Positions 46,390 to 52,271 of a stretch of 52,271 bases of DNA are shown in pieces (within the stretch, counting starts at the first letter, position 1; every line of letters begins with the position of its first letter). The stretch covers positions 1 through 52,271 of IMG/VR virus record IMGVR_UViG_3300047586_000105; one strand, 5' to 3'. The DNA comes from a virus. Below the pieces are notes generated by a model, which searched no databases, had not been told where the DNA came from, and saw only the letters and a list, made by a program, of their open reading frames with translations. The position numbers and the translations under genes are program-made.

Positions 46390-47309
46390 CCGTGGGCGTC
46401 CTCGCCCGCGAGTTCGAGGTCCAGCGCGAGGTTCTTCTTGCGGAGCGTCTCCTCGTCCTCGGGTTCCGCCTGCGGGGCCTCGGCGGTCTTCGCCTCCTTG
46501 CCGGCGGTGAGTTGCTTCTTGATGGCTTCGGCTTTCTCGGAGGTCTTCTCGCGGACGTGCTCCTCGACCTCTTTGGCCGAGTCGATGAGGTCGCTCACCA
46601 CACTGATGTCGCCCGACTCGGCCCGGTTGTCGAGTTCGATGGCGGCGGTGAGTTCCGGCGTCTGCGGGAGCATCTTGCAGTCCCGCTTGACGACGGTCTT
46701 CTTCCCCATCTGGACGTAGTCGGTGACCCACGGCCCGTCGTTGGCGGCCTTGCTCCGCTTCCGGATGGCGTCCACCTCATCCTTCGTCATGGGCTCGCCG
46801 ATGATGACCGTGCCGTCCGTCAGCCAGGTGATCGTGTAGAAGCACAGGAGGTCGTCCTGGTGCCGCGACCCGCCGAGCTTGGGCTTGTGAAGGATGAACG
46901 GCTGGCTCCCGAGGGCGTAGTCGAAGACATCGTCCTTGTAGGCGGCCCGGACGTCGATGTGCTTCACCTTCCCCGAGTTCACGGCGAGGTGCACGAGGCC
47001 GCGGTAGTCGGGGATGAGGGCGCACTCGGTGTCGCCTCGCTTGTTCTTGAAGGGCACGAGGTGCGCGTGCTGGCCGATCTCCAGGCCGAGGCGGCTGGCG
47101 TTCATGACCGCCGTGAACAGACTGATGGGCGTGCACTCCTTCAGCCGCGGCGTCTTGGCGGCGGCGAGGAAGATGAGCGTCATCATCCGCTCGGGCGTGA
47201 GGTGCTTGGGCAGCAGTTCCGCCATCCGCGGCTTCATCTGCTCGACGAGGCCCGTGAAGGTCAGGGCCTTCCCCGGCTCCTTGGCGCCGCCCTGCGCGGG
47301 TCCCGTCAC
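46386..47309 (-). CDS. recT: RecT-family ssDNA annealing protein
   Basis: 307 residues from GTG at 47309 (GTGA overlap). Core from LTPERMMTLIFLAAAKTPRL, CTPISLFTAVMNASRLGLEI, HAHLVPFKNKRGDTECALIP, DYRGLVHLAVNSGKVKHIDVR, then VVKRDCKMLPQTPELTAAIE, matching RecT throughout. The C-terminus is charged and possibly disordered (EEVREKTSEKA region). It anneals ssDNA produced by the exonuclease encoded two genes upstream. Confidence 0.88.
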   Translation of the reverse strand: MTGPAQGGAKEPGKALTFTGLVEQMKPRMAELLPKHLTPERMMTLIFLAAAKTPRLKECTPISLFTAVMNASRLGLEIGQHAHLVPFKNKRGDTECALIPDYRGLVHLAVNSGKVKHIDVRAAYKDDVFDYALGSQPFILHKPKLGGSRHQDDLLCFYTITWLTDGTVIIGEPMTKDEVDAIRKRSKAANDGPWVTDYVQMGKKTVVKRDCKMLPQTPELTAAIELDNRAESGDISVVSDLIDSAKEVEEHVREKTSEKAEAIKKQLTAGKEAKTAEAPQAEPEDEETLRKKNLALDLELAGEDAHG

Positions 47310-47452
47310 TCCGCCACCTCCTCGACTACGCCGCCCTGCTTCTCGAAGTCCGCAGGCCCCAGCGCGAACACCATGATGTCCGCTGCCTGGTCTACGGCGT
47401 CGTCCACGCTCTCGGCCTCGACCGTGATGGCCACCTTGTACCGCTTGCTCAC
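47306..47452 (-). CDS. Small protein between RecT and exonuclease
   Basis: 48 residues from GTG at 47452 (overlaps exonuclease stop). RYKVAITVEAESVDDAVDQA, then ADFEKQGGVVEEVAE. Could be a small partner of either enzyme. Too short for domain calls. Confidence 0.55.
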   Translation of the reverse strand: MSKRYKVAITVEAESVDDAVDQAADIMVFALGPADFEKQGGVVEEVAE

Positions 47453-48381
47453 TTGGCCCCCTTGCGTAGGAAGACGGCGAACTTCTCGTAGGGTTCGCCC
47501 TGCCGCTCATACTGCGTTGGATCGATGCCGTGGGCGATGAGCGCCGCCTTGTCGATGCTGCGCCGCCCCGGCTCCGTGACGTACTGGATCGTGGCCGTGG
47601 GCAGTCGGAAGGACCCCTTCGCGGGCAGGGAGTCCTTGAGGGCGTCCTTGGCCATCGTGAACGCGGAGTTGGCTTCGTCCACGACCTTCTTGGCCTCGGC
47701 GTAGATAGCGAGTGCCGCCACGATGACCGCGTCGTCGATGACCTTGGTCTCGCCGACCGGGGTGACGTTCACCTGCGGGGCGTCCACGAGTGGCGGGGGC
47801 ACGCGCGGCAGGATGTGGTTCTGGTAGAACTTGACCGCGAGGTCGAGCAGCGCGGCGTAGAGGGCGGGGTCGAACGCGACGTCAAACGTCATCAAATCCC
47901 ATCCCTCACGGGAGAAGACGGCGTACGATCCCCACGTGAACCCGCCGAGGCCGAGGTACCATTGGAGTTGGGCGATGTGGCCGGGGAACAGGCCCTCGTT
48001 CCGCACCATGTCGAAGGCGTGGGCGCCGTGGGTCTTGATCTCCAGCAGCCCCGTCTCCGGGTGATCCTCGGCGTCCACCTTCCGGTCCGGGGTGCCCATG
48101 AGGAACGGGTAGTCGGGATGGAGGAGCACCTTGGTCTTGTACACCGTGCGCCCCGTCCGCTTGGCGTACATCCGAGCCACGATGGGTTCGAGGGTGCGAC
48201 CCGCCACCATCACGGGCGTCTCCTCCACCGCCGGCGCGAGGCCCGCCTTCTCGTTGTAAACCGAGAGGTTCGAGCGGTAGCGGTCGAGTCCCGCGATGGC
48301 GGCGACATCGGTGCCGCCGAGTTTCGTCTGGCGCATCGCCAGCCAGTCCCGACGGCGCATCGGCTTCACGGCGGCGGTCAC
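47449..48381 (-). CDS. YqaJ/lambda-exonuclease family nuclease
   Basis: 310 residues. Residues 15-60 (LAMRQTKLGGTDVAAIAGL, YRSNLSVYNEKAGL) and motif TPDRKVD...LLEIKTHGA with acidic and Lys residues, plus HIAQLQWYLGLGG, match the YqaJ viral recombinase/lambda-type 5'-3' exonuclease fold. With RecT it forms an Exo-SSAP recombination pair. ATG 48381 overlaps the upstream stop as ATGA. Confidence 0.85.
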   Translation of the reverse strand: MTAAVKPMRRRDWLAMRQTKLGGTDVAAIAGLDRYRSNLSVYNEKAGLAPAVEETPVMVAGRTLEPIVARMYAKRTGRTVYKTKVLLHPDYPFLMGTPDRKVDAEDHPETGLLEIKTHGAHAFDMVRNEGLFPGHIAQLQWYLGLGGFTWGSYAVFSREGWDLMTFDVAFDPALYAALLDLAVKFYQNHILPRVPPPLVDAPQVNVTPVGETKVIDDAVIVAALAIYAEAKKVVDEANSAFTMAKDALKDSLPAKGSFRLPTATIQYVTEPGRRSIDKAALIAHGIDPTQYERQGEPYEKFAVFLRKGAK

Positions 48382-48956
48382 TTGGGCGTCTCCTTGCCAT
48401 CGGCGAGGCGCGCGAGGCCCTTCTCTCGCCAGATGCGTTCGATTTCCTCGGCGGATGCTCGCTTGAAGTCAATGCCGCAAGCCGCGCATTGCATCTCGCC
48501 GTCGTCGCCGTAGAGCGTGGCGATGACGCAGCCATGCCGCAGCCAGAGCAACTTGCGAAGCGTGGCTGTCTCCCGGTCGAGCGGGGCACCAGCGGAGGCC
48601 GCGTCGCGGAGTCTCCAAATGATGCGGCGCAGTTCGTAGTAGCCCGTTTCGGCCGCATCCTGCCCACGCTCTCGGGCTGTCCTCGCGTCCGTGGCCTCAC
48701 AGATGGCGACTGCCTCGGTTATGGCCGCCGTGCTTGGCGTCGGGGGCGGCGAGGGAACGCGCAAAGCGGCGTTCCATGCCTCGGCTGCCGACTCGGCGTC
48801 ATACCACGTCGAGTGGACGTTGCCGATGCATCCCTCTGTGTCGCATCCGATGCTAACGGCCTTCCCGTTACCACCGAATAGGGTCGCCTCCTGTCCGCAG
48901 AACGGACACGGCGCCAACTGCTCCCGCGCGGTCGGGTCAGGCGCGAGGCTGCTCAC
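48378..48956 (-). CDS. Lar-like zinc-ribbon protein with C-terminal domain
   Basis: 192 residues from GTG at 48956 (GTGA overlap). The N-terminus CPFCGQEATLFGGNG, then IGCDTEGCIG...AAEAWNAAL is like Lar (restriction-alleviation) zinc ribbons. The rest is helical, with a second CAACGIDF pair near the C-terminus. Anti-restriction is one possibility, unproven. Confidence 0.62.
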   Translation of the reverse strand: MSSLAPDPTAREQLAPCPFCGQEATLFGGNGKAVSIGCDTEGCIGNVHSTWYDAESAAEAWNAALRVPSPPPTPSTAAITEAVAICEATDARTARERGQDAAETGYYELRRIIWRLRDAASAGAPLDRETATLRKLLWLRHGCVIATLYGDDGEMQCAACGIDFKRASAEEIERIWREKGLARLADGKETPK

Positions 48957-49204
48957 GGCATCACCTCGCGGATACGGGTGCAGTAAAGCCAGTAGGAGCA
49001 ACCCGTGTCGTCGTTCCGCACCTTCACGCGGTCGGAACTCTGCTCCTCGACGATGACGTGACGGAGGTGCTGAGCGTGTTCGTACGTCACCGCCCGATCC
49101 GGCTGGAGCGCGGCCCGCAGCGCCCTCTCAAACCGTACTACCGCAGCGCACTTGGCGAGGTAGGCGGCGATTGCTTCTCGGTCTCGAGGTTCGGTGTTAG
49201 TCAT
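48953..49204 (-). CDS. Hypothetical phage protein
   Basis: 83 residues from ATG at 49204. YLAKCAAVVRFERALRAALQ, YEHAQHLRHVIVEEQSSDRV and CSYWLYCTRI. No recognised domain. Confidence 0.52.
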   Translation of the reverse strand: MTNTEPRDREAIAAYLAKCAAVVRFERALRAALQPDRAVTYEHAQHLRHVIVEEQSSDRVKVRNDDTGCSYWLYCTRIREVMP

Positions 49205-49892
49205 TGACTGCCTTCTCCTCCTGCCGCGCCGGGGCGGCCTGCGCGGCCAGTGCAGCACGCAACGTCGGACCACGCGACACCTCGTGCCACTCACGGTCGT
49301 TCACATTGCCGGTGCGCTCGTAGAGCACGACTTCGCCGCTCTCGTAGTCGGTGTCGTGCTCAAAGTTCAGATGCTTCTCCCACCAGTCGAGCAGGGCGGT
49401 ATCGTTCGGCGTGGCGCGCACCGGGAGACGGGATAGCACGGCGTCGGCCTTGTCGAGTAAGAACTTCTGCGCCTGCTCCGGCAACTTCTCGAATGGGTCG
49501 GGGTCGTTGGGCCACTCCACCGTCTTGAGCGCCCGCGCCATCGCCTCTTGGCTGACCGTGGGGGCCGCCCGCAGCAGCCGGGCGGAGCGTTCAATGGCGA
49601 CCTGTGCGTTCGTTGCCCGTACCGATGCGGGCGCATACTGCTCAATGAGCGCCGTCGCGTCGTAGAGCAACCCCGCCAGCGCCTCGGCATCCGGCGCGGC
49701 TCGTTGCGCCGCCAAACCGAGACGAATCGTCTCCTCGGTAGCGGCGTTGAGTTGCTGCGGTGTCATCTCCGGCGCGGACGACAGCGCGTCGAGCGCTGAT
49801 GCCATCGCGTCTCCGGCGAACTGGTACTCACGATAGTCCTTGGCGTTGCGCCATTGCTCCGCGAGCCGGGCGGCGTCCGCCAGCGCGCTCAC
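49197..49892 (-). CDS. Hypothetical multi-helix protein
   Basis: 231 residues from GTG at 49892 (GTGA overlap). Long helical segments (LAEQWRNAKDYREYQF, EETIRLGLAAQRAAPDAEAL, EAMARALKTVEWPND) and an acidic C-terminus. Contains DWWEKHLNFEHDTDYESGEV. No motif recognised. It lies between recombination genes and DUF1660-like gene. Confidence 0.55.
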   Translation of the reverse strand: MSALADAARLAEQWRNAKDYREYQFAGDAMASALDALSSAPEMTPQQLNAATEETIRLGLAAQRAAPDAEALAGLLYDATALIEQYAPASVRATNAQVAIERSARLLRAAPTVSQEAMARALKTVEWPNDPDPFEKLPEQAQKFLLDKADAVLSRLPVRATPNDTALLDWWEKHLNFEHDTDYESGEVVLYERTGNVNDREWHEVSRGPTLRAALAAQAAPARQEEKAVND

Positions 49893-50011
49893 CGGGACAC
49901 CCACGTCTTCACCTGACCACAGCGTGAGCAGAACACGGTGCAGGCGGCGCTGGAACCGAGTTCCCCGAGTTCCCACCGATGGCCAATAAGCCAGCAAAGC
50001 AGTCCCTTCAT
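49889..50011 (-). CDS. DUF1660-like tiny zinc protein
   Basis: 40 residues from ATG at 50011 after AGGAGGGG. MKGLLCWLIGHRWELGELGS, then CTVFCSRCGQVKTW matches the short DUF1660-type phage proteins (xxLLCxLxGHxW...CxRCG). Four potential zinc ligands. Function unknown. Confidence 0.6.
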   Translation of the reverse strand: MKGLLCWLIGHRWELGELGSSAACTVFCSRCGQVKTWVSR

Positions 50012-50379
50012 TTCCCCTCCTGGTGGTCGGCCCGGACGGCGTCCCGGTCAAAGGCGACGGCGCCGAAAAGTTCGTCCTCGCGGTCGCAGGCGCGGTCACG
50101 GGCGGCCCTGTAATCGGGACCGGCGCGGTTCGGCACATAGAGCGCATCCCGCTCGCGGCACGCAAAGACGTAGAAGCGCGCCACGCTCACGATGACTTCG
50201 GCGCGTTCGGCGCGGGCCTCCGCCGCCTGCACCCGCTGCGCCAGTTTCTCGACCGTCTGGCGTAGGTATTCAAGCGCGGTCATAGACGCCCTGTCGGTTC
50301 TCGCGGAGGCGAAGTCGGATGAGGACCTCATCGCGCGCTCCACGTCGGCCCGGAGGTCCGCCCGCAGCGTGTCAGCCAT
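50008..50379 (-). CDS. Coiled-coil phage protein
   Basis: 123 residues. ADVERAMRSSSDFASARTDR, TALEYLRQTVEKLAQRVQAA, then RDRACDREDELFG. Mainly helical. Starts with ATG at 50379, overlapping the next stop by 8. No known family. Confidence 0.55.
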   Translation of the reverse strand: MADTLRADLRADVERAMRSSSDFASARTDRASMTALEYLRQTVEKLAQRVQAAEARAERAEVIVSVARFYVFACRERDALYVPNRAGPDYRAARDRACDREDELFGAVAFDRDAVRADHQEGK

Positions 50380-50635
50380 CGCGCGCCTCCACCACCTGAA
50401 CCGGCGGCTTCCAGGGTAGTAGATCCTCGGCGGTGAACTGCGGCACGCCGGCCAGTATCCTCCGGCGGCGCTCTTCCAGCCATCCGATCACGCGCTCGGC
50501 GTTGCGGTCCAGACACTCCCCGCAGAGCGGCGGCTTCGGCCTCCACTCCCCATCCAGCCCCAGGTGCTGCGTCGCCAGGCCGTCGGTACACGTCGCGCAC
50601 TCGACGAAGCGGGTCGGGAGGGGAGGCGTGCTCAC
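50372..50635 (-). CDS. Zinc-ribbon protein
   Basis: 87 residues from GTG at 50635 (GTGA overlap). CATCTDGLATQHLGLDGEWR, then CGECLDRNAERVIGWLEERR gives CxxC...CxxC. Helical C-terminus. Probably DNA or RNA binding. Confidence 0.6.
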   Translation of the reverse strand: MSTPPLPTRFVECATCTDGLATQHLGLDGEWRPKPPLCGECLDRNAERVIGWLEERRRRILAGVPQFTAEDLLPWKPPVQVVEARDG

Positions 50636-51285
50636 GCGGTCTTCTTCTTCCGGTCGAGGTACGCCTGCGCGGCGGGGTCGGAGTCGGCCAGCGCCTCAGC
50701 GATCTGCTGGAAGCCCAGCTGCTCGTCAGCGGCGCGTGTTTCTGGCGTCCTCTCATCGTCGCGTGTAGCGACTGTTCCCGTACTCCTTTTCGTACTCTCG
50801 TACTCATTCCTTATGGGCGGGCCCTCCAGGAGGGCGGGTCGAGGGCGGGTAGCGCCGTCCTCGAGGGCGGGTGTGTCGGTTTGACCCGCCCGCGTAGAGG
50901 GCTCCCCCTGGGCCCGCGTGGAGGGCGGGTTGTCGGCCTCCGTACCCGCCTTCCTAGCGGGCGGGTCACCGGCTGTCGCTTCGGCCACGATCTCGGCTAC
51001 GACGGCCTCGGGAAACGCCGCGAGGTACATCGTCGGCTGACCGACGCGCTCGGCTCGAACGATCCATCCGAGCCGCATCAGGTCGAGGAGGTGTTCCTGC
51101 ACGGCGCTGCGCGCGAGTCCCGTCTCCTGCCGAAGCAGGGCGAGCCCGGGGAAGCAGGAGTCGCCGGCGCGGCTCATGTGCATGGAGAGCACGAACGCGA
51201 CGAGCTTCGTCGTGGGCTGCAGTTCGGCCTCGAGGATAGCGCGCCGCCAATCGAACCGCCGGGTCTTCGGCTCGGCTCGGAGCAT
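50632..51285 (-). CDS. Winged-helix replication/regulatory protein
   Basis: 217 residues from ATG at 51285 (TGATG overlap). The N-terminal 100 (TTKLVAFVLSMHMSRAGDSC, FPGLALLRQETGLARSAVQEHL, LDLMRLGWIVRAERVGQPT) are an HTH_36/RepO-like winged helix. A disordered, Pro/Thr-rich middle follows and a short helical end. Either a replication initiator with the host helicase or a transcription regulator. Confidence 0.7.
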   Translation of the reverse strand: MLRAEPKTRRFDWRRAILEAELQPTTKLVAFVLSMHMSRAGDSCFPGLALLRQETGLARSAVQEHLLDLMRLGWIVRAERVGQPTMYLAAFPEAVVAEIVAEATAGDPPARKAGTEADNPPSTRAQGEPSTRAGQTDTPALEDGATRPRPALLEGPPIRNEYESTKRSTGTVATRDDERTPETRAADEQLGFQQIAEALADSDPAAQAYLDRKKKTA

Positions 51286-51776
51286 CAGGCCACCCGCTCC
51301 AGCGCCGGGTAGAACCGCCCGCCGTAGGCCGCCGAGACGTGCACCGCCATTGGCCGGTGGCCGGGGTGCTGGCGGAGGCACTCGAGACGCCCGGCCTCGC
51401 GGTCCCCGTCGAAACTGTAGACGTAGTTGAGGCGCAAGCCGCTGATCCGCCGGGACACGATCACCGACGTCCAGGGCCCATCCGGGTCGCCCTCGTTGAG
51501 CGCCAGGGCAATCTCGAACGCCGTGCCCCCGCCGGTCCCGTCCTCGCGGAGCGGCCCCAGGCCCTTCAAGCAGCTCGTGATGTGCTTCCCCTGTTCCCGG
51601 GCCGATGGTAGGGCCGCGATGGCCGCTGTGTGGCTCGTGGGCGGGTCCCCGGCCCGTGCCAGGGGTGCCGTCACGAAGGGCTCCTGAAACCGCTCCGAGG
51701 CCCACGGCGGAGGCCCTCGCGGGGCGCGCCGTGGCTCCTCGAAGAGCGGGAGGCGCTCGGCGGCAACCGGGTTCAT
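51285..51776 (-). CDS. Winged-helix-like phage protein
   Basis: 163 residues from ATG at 51776. DPPTSHTAAIAALPSAREQG, then GTAFEIALALNEGDPDGPWT and VIVSRRISGLRLNY follow the pattern of phage proteins with a MarR-like wing that process or bind DNA ends. Beginning carries MNPVAAERLPLFEEP. Ends at the other winged-helix gene by TGATG. Confidence 0.6.
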   Translation of the reverse strand: MNPVAAERLPLFEEPRRAPRGPPPWASERFQEPFVTAPLARAGDPPTSHTAAIAALPSAREQGKHITSCLKGLGPLREDGTGGGTAFEIALALNEGDPDGPWTSVIVSRRISGLRLNYVYSFDGDREAGRLECLRQHPGHRPMAVHVSAAYGGRFYPALERVA

Positions 51777-51895
51777 GGCAGCACCGACACCAGAAAGCCC
51801 AGGGCGGCCACCAGCACGGCCCCCAGGACCGTGATCACCACGATCGCGACGAGGCACCAGGCGGAGGGGTCGCGGAAGCGGACCGCTTGCCTCAC
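51773..51895 (-). CDS. Tiny single-span membrane protein
   Basis: 40 residues from GTG at 51895 (overlaps the neighbours by ATGA and GTGA). AWCLVAIVVITVLGAVLVAA, then LGFLVSVL makes one long hydrophobic helix. Too short for the standard cut-off. Function unknown. Confidence 0.5.
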   Translation of the reverse strand: MRQAVRFRDPSAWCLVAIVVITVLGAVLVAALGFLVSVLP

Positions 51896-52271
51896 TTCTT
51901 CTTCTCCCCCTGGCCGCCGCGCACGACGCCCATGCCCCGGCGGATCCGCTCCCCGTCGCCCTGGTGCAGCGTGGCGCTCTGCCCGCCAGAGCTGATGGTC
52001 ACGCTGTCTATGCCGCTCCCCGGTTCGGGCGCCAGGGCGGCGACCGCCTCAACGACCTTCTCGGTGGCGGAGGGCTTCGCCTGCTCATCCGGCTTGCGCA
52101 TCGGCATGATCACGCCGCGCACGCCGACGAGGCCCTGGCCCGCAAAGCCGATGTGCTTGTCGGTGCCGTGGAACGTCAGATCGAGCGCCGTCACCGCCTT
52201 CAGCCTGCCGAGCATTCCGAAGAGCCGTGGCGCCACGCGCAACTCGTGGACCCGCTCCGCGGGCGAGATCC
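51892..52271 (-). CDS. Partial hypothetical protein at the right edge
   Basis: The frame is open to the window edge (codons from 52269), so the N-terminus is outside. Visible part has RLKAVTALDLTFHGTDKHIG and MPMRKPDEQAKPSATEKVV, and ends basic (GVVRGGQGEKKK). If an internal start were used, TTG 52242 or ATG 52215 are candidates. No recognised domain. Confidence 0.5.
   Translation of the reverse strand, partial: ISPAERVHELRVAPRLFGMLGRLKAVTALDLTFHGTDKHIGFAGQGLVGVRGVIMPMRKPDEQAKPSATEKVVEAVAALAPEPGSGIDSVTISSGGQSATLHQGDGERIRRGMGVVRGGQGEKKK

Noticed and set aside
1-52271. Closed circular genome
   Set aside because: The left-edge gene read into the right end gives only about 23 codons of non-protein-like sequence, and the open right-edge frame does not match the left-edge gene frame. 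Circular permutation cannot be shown from this window.

Overview
The window reads as most of the genome of a temperate, short-tailed (podovirus-like) double-stranded DNA phage of a high-GC bacterium. Nearly all of it is coding, and most genes are on the minus strand. Neighbouring genes very often overlap by ATGA, GTGA or TGATG. Both ends cut through minus-strand genes, and the two end frames do not join, so I treat it as a segment and not a closed circle. The host cannot be named. Base composition and the style of two lipoprotein signals would suit a Gemmatimonadota-like or similar high-GC host, but this is only inference.

Layout. 1-17154 (minus): virion and tail module with a Q-rich internal-type protein, a row of five or six adhesin or tail-fibre-like proteins (glycine-rich, DHNHG-type, beta-helix tailspike with YadA-like repeats, LamG-like), a P22 gp10-like stabilisation protein, an adaptor-like protein and a paralogous pair of virion proteins. 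17297-26015 (minus): head and packaging module with a UUCG hairpin, major capsid, scaffold, portal, small accessory proteins and terminase large subunit. A very good sigma70-type promoter lies at 22694-22722. 26012-31037 (minus): accessory and lysis module with a lysozyme-like protein, a complete tmRNA gene, a DUF4406-type enzyme, a T4 Rnl1-type RNA ligase and several tiny zinc-ribbon or membrane proteins. 31066-31645: the only long non-coding stretch. 31646-32386 (minus): terminase small subunit. 32575-35395 (plus): the only rightward operon, ending with a winged-helix, initiator-like protein whose 3' end runs into 23-bp iteron-like repeats. 35525-36142 (minus): a lone lipoprotein. 36338-52271 (minus): early and recombination module with HNH and VRR-NUC nucleases, a DUF1376 protein, integrase, excisionase-like protein, RecT, a YqaJ/lambda-type exonuclease, winged-helix proteins and many small conserved phage proteins. 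Inside it, at 42164-42208, lies the 3' half of a tRNA-Met(CAU), the probable attP core.

How it fits together. Int and the Xis-like protein would integrate and excise at a host tRNA-Met gene. RecT with the exonuclease would handle recombination. No DNA polymerase, helicase or primase is visible, so replication probably recruits host machinery, perhaps through the winged-helix protein and its iterons. The terminase, portal, scaffold and capsid set builds the head, and the adhesin array gives host recognition. The most unusual pairing is the phage tmRNA and an RNA ligase in one transcription direction about 1.5 kb apart, suggesting an RNA-repair or ribosome-rescue function. A second distinctive feature is the large number (about 18) of very small cysteine-rich, zinc-ribbon-like proteins.
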